Position numbers and translations under genes: made by a program
Source of the DNA: an uncultured Eubacterium sp.
GTDB lineage: Bacteria; Bacillota; Clostridia; Oscillospirales; Acutalibacteraceae
Reading direction: 5' to 3'
NCBI RefSeq assembly: GCF_934525195.1
Contig: NZ_CAKSZA010000006.1
Location: 1-64,000, forward strand
DNA length: 64,000 nucleotides
The notes under the pieces: generated by a model
Told to the model about the DNA's origin: nothing
What the model saw: the letters and a program-made list of their open reading frames with translations, nothing else
Database searches by the model: none
Shown: positions 7,804-15,855 of the stretch, piece by piece
Layout: each line of letters opens with the position of its first letter
Position numbering within the stretch: the first letter of the stretch is position 1

Positions 7804-8699
7804 CGGGAATAATCTGTGTAAATAAGGATAAGGACATAACCTCATTCGGCGTGGTTGCAAAGCTTCGAGGCATAACAAAGGAGCGAAAAGCCGGTCATAC
7901 AGGCACTCTTGACCCGATGGCAACAGGTGTTTTGCCTGTTATGTTTGGCGGAGCAACAAGGTTTTTGAACTTTTTGCCCGACAGCGACAAGGGCTACCGT
8001 GCAACCTTTAAACTCGGAATGACAACGGACACCTTGGACATTACGGGCGAGGTGACTTCGCAAAGCGAGGTTGCGGTCACGGTTGATGATGTCAAAAGGG
8101 TGATGCGTGATTTTGTTGGGGTTATCGACCAAATTCCGCCTATGTACAGTGCGAAAAGTGTGGACGGAGTTCGTCTTTACGATTTGGCTCGTGAGGGCAA
8201 AACCGTGGAGCGTGAAGCGTGCAAGGTTGAAATCAAGGAGCTTGAATTGGTTGCTTTTGACGAAACCGAGCACACATATCAAATTGATGTTCTTTGCAGC
8301 AAGGGCACATATATCCGTTCGTTGATTGACGACATCGGCTCTGCACTCGGTTGCGGAGCGGTTATGACAGAACTTTGTCGCACAAAGGCGATGGGCTTTG
8401 ATTTGTCGGATTGTGTCAGCCTTGCGGAACTTCAGGAAATGAAAGACAGCGGTAAGGGTTTTGACGGCGTGCTTATCGACATTGAAAGAATGTTTGATTG
8501 TTACAAAAAGGTGAGGGTTTCGCCTGCGCAGTCAACAAGATTTTTCAACGGCGGAGCACTTGATATGAGCCGTGTTCGTGCAAGCGTTGAGCAAAACGAG
8601 ATTTGCACAGTGTACAGCGATAAAAACGAATTTTTAGGATTGGGACAAAGACAGGGGGACGAACTAAAGGTTCTTCGCATTTTGTCCATTAGAGAATAA
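7800..8699 (+). CDS. truB: tRNA pseudouridine(55) synthase TruB
   Basis: A 299-residue enzyme making pseudouridine 55 in the T-loop of tRNAs. The catalytic loop GHTGTLDPMATGVLP holds Asp38. QIPPMYSAKSVDGVRLYDLAREG and CSKGTYIRSLIDDIG follow as expected, and the C-terminal region is a short PUA-like part. Start ATG overlaps the stop of nrnA (ATGA), and its stop overlaps the ribF start, so translation is coupled through all three. Confidence 0.96.
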   Translation: MTGIICVNKDKDITSFGVVAKLRGITKERKAGHTGTLDPMATGVLPVMFGGATRFLNFLPDSDKGYRATFKLGMTTDTLDITGEVTSQSEVAVTVDDVKRVMRDFVGVIDQIPPMYSAKSVDGVRLYDLAREGKTVEREACKVEIKELELVAFDETEHTYQIDVLCSKGTYIRSLIDDIGSALGCGAVMTELCRTKAMGFDLSDCVSLAELQEMKDSGKGFDGVLIDIERMFDCYKKVRVSPAQSTRFFNGGALDMSRVRASVEQNEICTVYSDKNEFLGLGQRQGDELKVLRILSIRE

Positions 8700-9517
8700 T
8701 GAATACAGACAATAACGAAAAGCAGAGAATTGCGGTTGCACTCGGCGATTTTGACGGTATGCACCGTGCACATCAAACCGTCACCACGGGTGCGCAAAAG
8801 GTTATTATTTTCTGCGTAAATAACAAATTTTCGCTTCTTCAAAAGAGTATTTTTGAAAAGCGATTTCCAAATGCCGTTTTTGCGTCTTTTGACGAAATAA
8901 AGAACTTGAGCGGTGAGGAATTTATTGACGACATCTTGATAGGCAGATTTCACGCAGGAATTGTTTTGTGCGGATTTAATTTTAAATTCGGCAAAAATGC
9001 TTCTTGGTCGGCTCTTGATATGAGAAAATATCTTGAACAAAAAGATGTTTGGGTGCGTATTTTGGAGCACCTTGACTTCAAGGATTTGCCGATTAGTTCG
9101 ACGAGAATCAGAGAATGCGTCAAAAACGGAGAAATCAAAGACGCCAACGAGATGCTTGGCTATAATTTTACATTTGAAAATGAGGTTATCGGCGGTGACA
9201 GGCGAGGCAGAACAATCGGCTTCCCGACTATCAACCAGCATTTGCCTGAGGGACTTATTGTGCCGAAGTACGGCGTGTACGAAAGCAGGACTTTTGTTGA
9301 CGGCAAGGAGTACAAGTCGTTTACAAATATTGGTATTCGCCCGACTTGGAGAGTTGATAAGCCACTTTGCGAAACTCATATTTTTGATTTTAACGGTGAC
9401 CTTTACGGCAAAACCGTGAGGGTTGAGCTTATTGATTATAAACGAGAGGAAAAAATCTTCAAAAATGTTGAAGAACTCAAAGAGCAACTTGATTATGACA
9501 AAAGCAGTATTGTTTGA
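8699..9517 (+). CDS. ribF: bifunctional riboflavin kinase/FAD synthetase, short form
   Basis: A 272-residue RibF, making FMN and FAD. The N-terminal nucleotidyltransferase part has GDFDGMHRAHQ and GFNFKFGKNASW, and ISSTRIR; the C-terminal kinase has GDRRGRTIGFPTINQ and a TNIGIRPT segment with LCETHIFDF. It is shorter than the usual 300-315 residues: the adenylyltransferase half is compact and starts late, with TTGAQKVIIFCVNNKFS in place of a longer loop. Both active regions seem kept. It follows truB without a gap and overlaps the next gene by 23 bases. Confidence 0.88.
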   Translation: MNTDNNEKQRIAVALGDFDGMHRAHQTVTTGAQKVIIFCVNNKFSLLQKSIFEKRFPNAVFASFDEIKNLSGEEFIDDILIGRFHAGIVLCGFNFKFGKNASWSALDMRKYLEQKDVWVRILEHLDFKDLPISSTRIRECVKNGEIKDANEMLGYNFTFENEVIGGDRRGRTIGFPTINQHLPEGLIVPKYGVYESRTFVDGKEYKSFTNIGIRPTWRVDKPLCETHIFDFNGDLYGKTVRVELIDYKREEKIFKNVEELKEQLDYDKSSIV

Positions 9518-10157
9518 TTTTGACGAAACTTTGCAGGACAGAACCAAGGCTTTTGAAAAATATGCCTATGCGTTTTTGGATGAATTTTTGCCTGATTTGA
9601 CGGCGGAGGAACGGGAAAAACGCAAGAAAGATATGGAGGACACAGGCAACGGCGGTTATGTCAACCGTGTTGAATGGTGCACCGAACTTGTGAAAATGTG
9701 GGGATGGGAAAACGCTCCCGACTCAACTGTTCTTGCAAATCACTATGATGTCAATTTCGGTGATTACAATGTTATATTTGAAAATTCCGTTCCGCTCCTC
9801 AAGGAACTTCGTGCAAGGGGTTACCTTACGGGAGTGATTACAAACGGACCGTCAATCCTCCAAAATCACAAAATGGACAGAAGCGGACTTCGACCGCTCT
9901 GCGATATTGTGGTTGTCAGCGGTGACGAGGGTGTGCACAAGCCCAATCCGCGACTTTTTGAGATTACGGCTGAACGACTCGGCGTGAAACCGAGCGAATG
10001 TGTCTATGTCGGCGACCACCCGATAAACGATATTCAGGGTGCACTCTCGGCAGGTATGAGGGCAATCCGTATGAATTTCGGTTGGTTCAAGGATAAGGAT
10101 TTGCGTCCCGATGTGCCTGTGATTACCGATATTATCGATGTTTTAAAATATGTATAA
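9495..10157 (+). CDS. HAD-family hydrolase (YjjG/phosphoglycolate phosphatase-like)
   Basis: About 220 residues with all HAD motifs: DFDETL near residue 8 (nucleophile Asp), TGVITNGPS (motif II), a Lys in VHKPNPRLF (motif III) and VGDHPINDIQGALSAGM (motif IV). The alpha-helical C1 cap places it with noncanonical nucleotide phosphatases such as YjjG; the substrate is not determined. An ATG further upstream (9423) would put 72 more bases inside ribF, so I chose 9495, where the protein begins MTKAVLFDFDET. Confidence 0.85.
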   Translation: MTKAVLFDFDETLQDRTKAFEKYAYAFLDEFLPDLTAEEREKRKKDMEDTGNGGYVNRVEWCTELVKMWGWENAPDSTVLANHYDVNFGDYNVIFENSVPLLKELRARGYLTGVITNGPSILQNHKMDRSGLRPLCDIVVVSGDEGVHKPNPRLFEITAERLGVKPSECVYVGDHPINDIQGALSAGMRAIRMNFGWFKDKDLRPDVPVITDIIDVLKYV

Positions 10158-10162
10158 AACCG

Positions 10163-10233
10163 ATTAAGGCTCCCCTTTTAATGTTATAAAGGGGAGCTGT
10201 CGTACTTTATGTGCGACTGAGGGGATAAAAGGA
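10163..10233. repeat. GGCTCCCC palindromic repeat, copy 1
   Basis: AAGGCTCCCCTTT..AAAGGGGAGCTGTCG.ACTTTATGTGCGACTGAGGGG. Two hairpins in tandem (CTCCCCTT/AAGGGGAG and GTCG/CGAC). The same element lies at 15555-15624. It may also end the transcript of the ribF-HAD genes. Confidence 0.7.
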
Positions 10234-10350
10234 ATATGCAGGCATAGTATTTGAAACTTCCTGTGATTTTATATATTTTTAAAATAAATAAGCTGTCACT
10301 TCGTAACAGTCAATTAATATTCTTTTTACAGTAGATTTAAAATTTGTTCT

Positions 10351-10378
10351 TTGCCAATTCGTATTTTGTGGGTATTAT
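10351..10378 (+). promoter_or_regulatory. probable promoter of the P-loop gene
   Basis: TTGCCA (10351-10356), 16 bases, TATTAT (10373-10378). The rest of 10234-10432 is AT-rich, and I see no other signal there. Confidence 0.45.
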
Positions 10379-10432
10379 TAAGTCAAAGGTTAGGAACGAA
10401 CCTTATAAAACAAGCAAAATGCAGAAAGGAAA

Positions 10433-10843
10433 ATGAATATGTTAGATTACATTTCAGGACAAAAAGGAACAGGAAAAACAAGAATGTTGACCGAAACCGC
10501 AATTTACACAGCTCAGCAAAGTAAGGGCAATGTTGTGTTTGCCGAATACGGAAGCAAGATTTCAAGAATTCTTCCGGTGTCTGTCAGACATATTGATATG
10601 AAACAATATGGCATAACCTCCGCTTGGCAGTTGTACGGTTTCTTCGCAGGAATTTGTGCCGGAAATTATGACATAACAGATATTTTTGTGGATGCGACAA
10701 ATTGTGAGAATTTTTGCGAAAACTCCGATATTGACGACTTCATTGAAATATTGAAAAACCTTTCGAACGACATCGGCGTTAATATTCATCTTGCGTTGAG
10801 CGATGAGTACAGCGTGGAAGTATCGTATACCGATGTTGCATAA
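10433..10843 (+). CDS. small P-loop protein, unknown function
   Basis: A 136-residue protein with a Walker A motif GQKGTGKT near residue 9 and a likely Walker B strand ITDIFVDAT near 82. It is too short for a full AAA or kinase module; there are no transmembrane segments and no recognised partner domain. ATG 10433 follows GAAAGGAAA. It stands alone between two transcription signals, so it is probably monocistronic. I do not recognise a named family. Confidence 0.65.
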   Translation: MNMLDYISGQKGTGKTRMLTETAIYTAQQSKGNVVFAEYGSKISRILPVSVRHIDMKQYGITSAWQLYGFFAGICAGNYDITDIFVDATNCENFCENSDIDDFIEILKNLSNDIGVNIHLALSDEYSVEVSYTDVA

Positions 10844-10880
10844 ATAATTTGAATTTTTCATTTTTCTCCATACAAATAAA

Positions 10881-10922
10881 AAGAACTGTCTTGCCGTAAA
10901 AGGTAAGACAGCTCTTTTTTTG
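10881..10922. terminator. bidirectional terminator
   Basis: AAGAACTGTCTTGCC pairs with GGTAAGACAGCTCTT (one mismatch region), with a T-run of 7 on the plus strand and an upstream A-rich stretch. It lies between convergent genes. Confidence 0.8.
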
Positions 10923-10931
10923 TGGGAATGA

Positions 10932-11717
10932 TTATTCAAGTATGCTCATTGCATATGCATTTTCAATCGTTGTGCCAAAGATGATGTTTTCAATATCCTG
11001 TGCGGTTTCGTAGTCGGCACTCATTTTGTGGGTTACAAAATGATATGGGATGTTGAGCGACTTTGCAAATTCCTTTGCGCTGTCGGGCACGGTTGCCGAG
11101 TGATACATTTCAATGAGCACTTCGTCAACATTTTCAAGGTTGTATGTGCCAAAGTCCATAGAGATGTACGGTCTGATAATCAGAACATTTCTGTTGCTGA
11201 TTTTTTTCTTGTTTGTCGGTTCGGGGAAGTGAGAAATTGCTCTGAACTCGTCATTGATGTCGGCACTTGTGATGCAGTTTGCCTGTTTTATTCCGTTGTA
11301 TGATGCGTAAACTCCGTTGTTGCCTGCAAGAATGTGTGCAACCGCCGTATCAAAATTCGTTTTTGCATTGCTCAACGGATTTTCAACAGGCTTGTCGGAG
11401 GCAACAAGAACAATGTTTTTGTCGGCAAACGTATTGGCAATAATCGCCGAAGTGAACGCAAGTGTGTCGCTTCCGTGGAGAATAATTACGCCTTTGTATT
11501 TTGAAAAATCAACTTCGTCAAGGCAGTCGATTAGTTTCTGCCAAAGTTCCTTTGTCATATTTTCGCTCAGCACCTTGAACGGAGAAACGGTGTCAAATTG
11601 CACATTGGTGTGCTCTGTGACATCCAGAATTTTCAGGCAGTTGTTGTCAAGCGAAATGCTTTCGCCCGCAACACTTCCGATTGTTCCGCCTAAGCCGATA
11701 ACGAGAATTTTATTCAT
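10932..11717 (-). CDS. L-asparaginase-type amidohydrolase
   Basis: A 261-residue asparaginase/glutaminase-family enzyme. The first catalytic motif is GLGGTIGS with Thr near residue 11; the second is VILHGSDTLAFTSA (Thr-Asp pair near 87-88), with the conserved Lys in DKPVENPLSNAKTN less clear. It is shorter than the usual 320-340 residues: the C-terminal domain is reduced. No signal peptide, so cytosolic. I chose the ATG at 11717, which overlaps the stop of the fucosidase gene by 8 bases, so the two are translated together. The substrate could be asparagine or another amide. Confidence 0.8.
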   Translation of the reverse strand: MNKILVIGLGGTIGSVAGESISLDNNCLKILDVTEHTNVQFDTVSPFKVLSENMTKELWQKLIDCLDEVDFSKYKGVIILHGSDTLAFTSAIIANTFADKNIVLVASDKPVENPLSNAKTNFDTAVAHILAGNNGVYASYNGIKQANCITSADINDEFRAISHFPEPTNKKKISNRNVLIIRPYISMDFGTYNLENVDEVLIEMYHSATVPDSAKEFAKSLNIPYHFVTHKMSADYETAQDIENIIFGTTIENAYAMSILE

Positions 11718-13860
11718 ATATTTCTCCATTGTTGAATTTGATGTCAATTTCTGTGCCGTCCTTACGCTTGATGCCCTTTGCGTAGCCCGACCATTCCTTT
11801 GGAATTGCACCTCTCACAAGCATTTCCGCAATACCTGCCGAAACACCGAAGTTGCCGTCAATTTGGAACGGTGGGTGAGCGTCAAACATATTGGGATAGC
11901 TTCCGCCGCCCGGACGCTTCAAGCCTCTTGGATTGATTGGTCTAAGCTGATTTTTGATGAGTTTCAAAGCGTTTTCGGCTTCGTCAAGTCTTGCCCAAAG
12001 GCAAACTTTCCAGCCGAGTGCCCAGCCTGTGCCGTCAAAACCACGCTTCAAAAGTGACTTCTTTGCAGCCTCTCTGACTTCGTTTGGCTGTTCAACAGCC
12101 GATGGATAAACGCAGTAAAGGTGGCTCACATGGCGGTGAGTAACCTCGGTTTCTTCGTATTCCTTTGCCCATTCGTTGATTCTGCCGTCAGAACCGATAG
12201 GTATGCTTGGAATTTCAGGAGTGTCAAAGCCGAGTTCGTTGCAGTTTTGGAAAAATTCCTGAAGAATTCCGATGTCCATTGTCGGCATATAGGTGAGGCA
12301 ACCACGCTGACCATTGTCGTTGAAAGTGTTTTCGGGTGAACTTGACGGACAGGTAACCAAATTGCCCTCGAATTCAAAGAGATAATCTTTGTAGAAATTG
12401 AGCACTTTTTCAAAATAAGGCTTCATTTCTTCAAACAAAAGTTCATCTTTTGTGTAGCGATAGTGCTCAAAAACTTCGTTGAGCATCCACGGAAGTGAAC
12501 TTTGCCAATAAGCATAGCTTTCGGCGTCTGTTTTGCCAATTGGGTCGCCCGCAGGATAGCTTGCACCCCAGATGTCGCTGTTGTGGTGAGCAACCGAACC
12601 TGTGCAGTTATAGTAATCTTTTGCGGTAACTTCGCCGTTTATGCACATCTTTTTAACCTGTTCAAAGAACGGGTCAAAACATTCCGAAAGGTTGCAAATA
12701 TCTGTGCACCAATAGTTCATTTCGGTGTTGATGTTGGTGGTGTAGCTTGATGACCACGGCGCACGCAAGTGAGGGTTGAATATGCCCTGAAGCGTCATTG
12801 CCTGTGTGCCTGAACGAGAACAGCAAATAGTGAGGTATCTGCCGTATTGGAAAAGGAGCGCAATGAGATTGTTGTCGTCTGCGCCTTTTTTGAATTGTTT
12901 TAATCTCTTGTCGGTCGGAACATCTGCTCTTTCGCTGCCAAAATCAACATCAACTCTGTTGAACAGCGCAGAAAAATCGTCTGTGTGCTCACGCAAAAGT
13001 TCATTGTACGGTCTGATGTTTACAAAATGTTCCTTTGCTTTTTCAAGTGCGTCACCCTCAGGCATTGACTTAAAATCAACAAAATTTGTTGCAAGCGACA
13101 CCAAAAGAGTAAATTCGGTTTGGTTTGTAATCACGATGGTATCGTCGTCAAATGTTGCCGTGCCAAGCACCTTGACAGCACCCGCAAAACTCATTGCGCC
13201 TTCACCCAAAAGTGCAACAGATACGGCTGTTCCTGACTTGACACCGCCTGCAAAACTCATTCCGCCTTCACCGTAGTCAAACACATTGCCGGTGTTGTAG
13301 TAAGGCGGCATACAAATCTCCGGAGCTTTGCCCTCGATAACAAGCATATCCTCATCCGTATAACACTTATGGTGAAGCTTGCTGAAAAGCTGAACCCTTG
13401 CACTTATCGGTTCGTTTGCCTGAACATTAACCACCAAAAGCTGTGACGGACAACTTACAAAAACTGTTTGAGTGAGCAAGTCGCTTTTTGTGATTGACAA
13501 TCCTTTTTCAAGGTCGAGTGTACGCTCGTATCCTTTTTTTGTTGATTTTGAATATTCGATGTTAAGGTCGCCGAACGGAAGATAAGCCTCGCTCCAGTGA
13601 CCGTGAAAATTTCTGTTTGCAATTTCTTTTGCGGTTTTGTGGTCGCCCGATAAAATTGCTTTTCTCAACGGTTCAAGATATTTTCCGGCATCCTTTTTGT
13701 TCAAATCCTTTGGATAACCCGACCACAGGCTGTCCTCGTTGAGAGCGATTCTCTCTGTTTTTAGGTTGCCGAAAATCATTGCACCGATTCTGCCGTTGCC
13801 GACAGGAAGTGCCTCTTCCCAAGCCTTTGCTTTTTTCTTATAAAATAAAATATTTTTCAT
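11710..13860 (-). CDS. GH95 alpha-L-fucosidase-like glycoside hydrolase
   Basis: A 716-residue glycoside hydrolase of family 95 (alpha-1,2-L-fucosidase / related L-galactosidase). It opens with the family signature WEEALPVGNGRIGAMIFG. The residues matching the catalytic set known for Bifidobacterium AfcA are present: Asn376 and Asn378 in TTNINTEMNYW, Glu510 in CPSSSPENTF, and the Asp of QIDGNFGVSAGIAEML. No signal peptide, so it is probably intracellular and works on imported fuco-oligosaccharides. The start at 13860 has GAGGT seven bases upstream; an ATG 57 bases further up is possible but less likely. No fucose transporter or fucose-catabolic genes are adjacent. Confidence 0.88.
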   Translation of the reverse strand: MKNILFYKKKAKAWEEALPVGNGRIGAMIFGNLKTERIALNEDSLWSGYPKDLNKKDAGKYLEPLRKAILSGDHKTAKEIANRNFHGHWSEAYLPFGDLNIEYSKSTKKGYERTLDLEKGLSITKSDLLTQTVFVSCPSQLLVVNVQANEPISARVQLFSKLHHKCYTDEDMLVIEGKAPEICMPPYYNTGNVFDYGEGGMSFAGGVKSGTAVSVALLGEGAMSFAGAVKVLGTATFDDDTIVITNQTEFTLLVSLATNFVDFKSMPEGDALEKAKEHFVNIRPYNELLREHTDDFSALFNRVDVDFGSERADVPTDKRLKQFKKGADDNNLIALLFQYGRYLTICCSRSGTQAMTLQGIFNPHLRAPWSSSYTTNINTEMNYWCTDICNLSECFDPFFEQVKKMCINGEVTAKDYYNCTGSVAHHNSDIWGASYPAGDPIGKTDAESYAYWQSSLPWMLNEVFEHYRYTKDELLFEEMKPYFEKVLNFYKDYLFEFEGNLVTCPSSSPENTFNDNGQRGCLTYMPTMDIGILQEFFQNCNELGFDTPEIPSIPIGSDGRINEWAKEYEETEVTHRHVSHLYCVYPSAVEQPNEVREAAKKSLLKRGFDGTGWALGWKVCLWARLDEAENALKLIKNQLRPINPRGLKRPGGGSYPNMFDAHPPFQIDGNFGVSAGIAEMLVRGAIPKEWSGYAKGIKRKDGTEIDIKFNNGEIYE

Positions 13861-13924
13861 AGCGGTTACCTCATATATTATTAATATTATTTTATTATAT
13901 ATATCATTATATTTCAAGAGTTTA

Positions 13925-13952
13925 TTGACAAATTGATAATTAGGTGTATAAT
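13925..13952 (+). promoter_or_regulatory. promoter of the cobalamin riboswitch transcript
   Basis: TTGACA (13925-13930), 16 bases, TATAAT (13947-13952), immediately upstream of the riboswitch. Confidence 0.8.
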
Positions 13953-13957
13953 CAAGT

Positions 13958-14112
13958 AGAAATGGCTTAATTCAAACGGAATCGGGTGAGAATCCCGAGC
14001 AACCGCCATTACCGTATTTGACGAAGATTTTGCAACGCCATCGGTAACACGAGAAGGCGCAAAATCAAGCTCTGCTATATCATAAGTCGGGAGACGAGTT
14101 TTAAGTTTTATT
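13958..14112 (+). ncRNA. cobalamin riboswitch aptamer
   Basis: The conserved core of the adenosylcobalamin riboswitch is readable: CGGAATCGGGTGAGAATCCC, then GAGCAACCGCCATTACCGTA, the GCCATCGGTAACACGAGAAGGC block, and AAGTCGGGAGAC near 14090. Order and spacing match the family known upstream of B12 genes. One unusual point is ACCGCC...ACCGTA in place of the more usual CCCGCCACTGT, a change kept complementary by CGGT further down. Confidence 0.88.
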
Positions 14113-14147
14113 TTCGCTTTTGGGCAATGGGAAAGCAAGGAAATACA

Positions 14148-14205
14148 GTATAGTATGGGATTACTATACCCTTTTGCATTCTCTGTCTACAAACAGAGTT
14201 TTTTT
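14148..14205 (+). terminator. riboswitch expression platform with intrinsic terminator
   Basis: After the aptamer come a hairpin GTATAGTA/TACTATAC (14148-14169) with loop TGGGAT, then CTCTGT/ACAGAG (14181-14198) followed by seven Ts. The latter is a short terminator 20 bases before the start codon of the regulated gene. Which conformer is stabilised by B12 cannot be decided by eye; the usual logic is B12 bound means off. Confidence 0.75.
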
Positions 14206-14225
14206 ATTTATAGGAGGTAAAAGTA

Positions 14226-15545
14226 ATGAAAAAACTATTATCAGTTTTGCTGTCGGCAGTTATGATTTTTTCGGCAGTAGTTCCGTTTTCGGCTTTGGCT
14301 GAAACAAAACCGCTAAGCATCAAAGATGTTGTGACAGCACAGGTTGAAGCAAAGGCAGATATGGTCGGCGCAATGAAATATCTCAAGACTAAAACACCGC
14401 AGACGATTGCAAATTCATATGAGGTGCACAAGTTTGCACAGGCAGGCGGAGATGTGTCGGAATATCTCACCGCACTCGAAAGAAATCTTAAGGCAAACAA
14501 TGGCAAGATTATGGCAAGACAGGCTAAAGAAACTGAAGATTCTGAAAATCTTGTTTACTATGCTGTTGCTATTGATGTTTTGACAATTCTCGGCAAGGAT
14601 GTAACAAACTTTGGCGGTTACGACATCAAGCAGGCGTTTGAAATTTTTGCACAGAAAAACAAGACTGTTTCAAATCCGTATTTTTACAGATGTATTGTTG
14701 AGGCTTGCAAGGCAATCGGCAATGACGAATTGGCAAAGACTTTGATTGACCAAATGTCAAAGAAATATACAGTCGGTTCGGGACTTGATAATTGGGGCTA
14801 TTCTTGTGACAACACTTCGGTATATGCAGCAACTGTTGCACCGTATAAGGCATATTATCAAACTAATTATAATGATGCTCTCAAATTGATTGCAAAGTAT
14901 AAAAAAGATAAGGGCTATTATTCTGATGAGCAATGGGTTAAAAGCGAAAATGCAGACTCGACTGCAATGGCTCTTATGGCTTATTCCGCAGCAGGCGATT
15001 TCGACAAGGCTTACGAGGCTTATCAGCTTCTCAAAAATTTTGAAAGCAAGAACAACAACGGTGTATTTATGGCTGCCGATTGGAATACAGGCGCTATGAC
15101 TGAAAATCAGCTTGCAACTGAAGATGCACTCCGTGCACTTTCATATTTTGACAATGCTTGCGAGCAAAAAATCAAGGATATTACTTATTCCGAGCCAACA
15201 AAACCGACAAAACCTGCACCGACCACAAAACCTGAAACCGCAAAGCCACAGTCGGCAACACCTGCAAAGACAAAGGTTCAAAAGATTTCGGCAGGTAAAA
15301 AGTCAATCACGGCACAGTGGAAAAAAGTTGCCGGCGTTTCTGCTTATCAGGTTCAAATCGCAACAAACAAGAAGTTCTCAAAGAACAAAAAGACCTTCAA
15401 GGTAAGCAAAAAATCAACAAAGGTTAAGATTAAAAAGCTCAAAGCTAAAAAGGTATACTATGTTCGTGTTCGTTCATACAAAACCGTAAACGGCAAAAAG
15501 ACATACTCAAAGTGGTCAACCGTTAGAAAAGTAAAAACAAAATAA
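14226..15545 (+). CDS. secreted alpha/alpha-barrel protein with C-terminal Fn3-like module, B12-regulated
   Basis: A 439-residue exported protein. Residues 1-25 are a signal peptide (MKKLLSVLLSAVMIF...ALA). Residues about 35-320 are helix pairs of the terpenoid-cyclase / intrinsic-factor alpha-alpha barrel type, with repeat-like motifs NADSTAMALMAYSAAGD and LATEDALRALSYF. A Pro/Thr/Lys linker (about 325-350) leads to a Fn3-like domain ending in KVKTK. The gene follows a cobalamin riboswitch and has AGGAGG before ATG 14226. Eukaryotic B12 carriers (intrinsic factor, transcobalamin) use the same barrel, so a role in capturing corrinoids outside the cell is an attractive inference. The C-terminal DUF4430-like domain common in such carriers is not seen. 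Confidence 0.75.
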   Translation: MKKLLSVLLSAVMIFSAVVPFSALAETKPLSIKDVVTAQVEAKADMVGAMKYLKTKTPQTIANSYEVHKFAQAGGDVSEYLTALERNLKANNGKIMARQAKETEDSENLVYYAVAIDVLTILGKDVTNFGGYDIKQAFEIFAQKNKTVSNPYFYRCIVEACKAIGNDELAKTLIDQMSKKYTVGSGLDNWGYSCDNTSVYAATVAPYKAYYQTNYNDALKLIAKYKKDKGYYSDEQWVKSENADSTAMALMAYSAAGDFDKAYEAYQLLKNFESKNNNGVFMAADWNTGAMTENQLATEDALRALSYFDNACEQKIKDITYSEPTKPTKPAPTTKPETAKPQSATPAKTKVQKISAGKKSITAQWKKVAGVSAYQVQIATNKKFSKNKKTFKVSKKSTKVKIKKLKAKKVYYVRVRSYKTVNGKKTYSKWSTVRKVKTK

Positions 15546-15554
15546 TTAAATCCA

Positions 15555-15660
15555 ATTAAGGCTCCTCTTGTTATGTAATCAAGGGGAGCTGTCGCACTTT
15601 ATGTGCGACTGAGGGGTTAAAAGGACATAACATATGAATACTGCACGACTGAGGGGTTAA
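15555..15660. repeat. GGCTCCCC palindromic repeat, copy 2, with partial tandem duplication
   Basis: Bases 15555-15624 match the element at 10163-10233. A second partial end (GCACGACTGAGGGGTTAA, 15643-15660) repeats the tail of the unit, so either a duplication or a second broken copy. Confidence 0.7.
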
Positions 15661-15664
15661 TTCC

Positions 15665-15722
15665 AAATGCTCATTTTTTTGACCGAATGAATAAAATCGG
15701 TCAAAAGTGGGCATTTTTATTT
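15665..15722 (+). terminator. terminator of the B12-regulated gene
   Basis: Outer stem AAATGCTCA / TGGGCATTT and inner stem TTTGACCGA / TCGGTCAAA, followed by TTATTTTT. It closes the transcript before the fructose operon. Confidence 0.7.
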
Positions 15723-15792
15723 TTGTATTAGTGTAATTTGAACAACAAAAAGAGCAGAATTGCGCAAATATGCCGAAAGTTATTGACTACTA

Positions 15793-15821
15793 TTGACCGA
15801 ATTTGATTGAATTGCTATAAT
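15793..15821 (+). promoter_or_regulatory. promoter of the fruR-fruK-fruA operon
   Basis: TTGACC (15793-15798), 17 bases, TATAAT (15816-15821). FruR-type regulators usually bind their own promoter, but I could not pick out an operator. I also saw no clear catabolite-response element here. Confidence 0.75.
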
Positions 15822-15855
15822 TTAGGTAGAAAGTGAAACCTGGGGGTGATTGAAA

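Noticed and set aside
9423..9494. Upstream start for the HAD gene giving a 24-residue extension
   Set aside because: It would lie entirely inside ribF and add a Lys/Ser-rich stretch with no relation to the HAD family; MTKAVLFDFDET fits the normal N-terminus.
13925..14205. T-box or other leader in front of the helix-barrel gene
   Set aside because: The conserved cobalamin-aptamer segments fit much better, and no T-box sequence (TGGNACC-like) is present.
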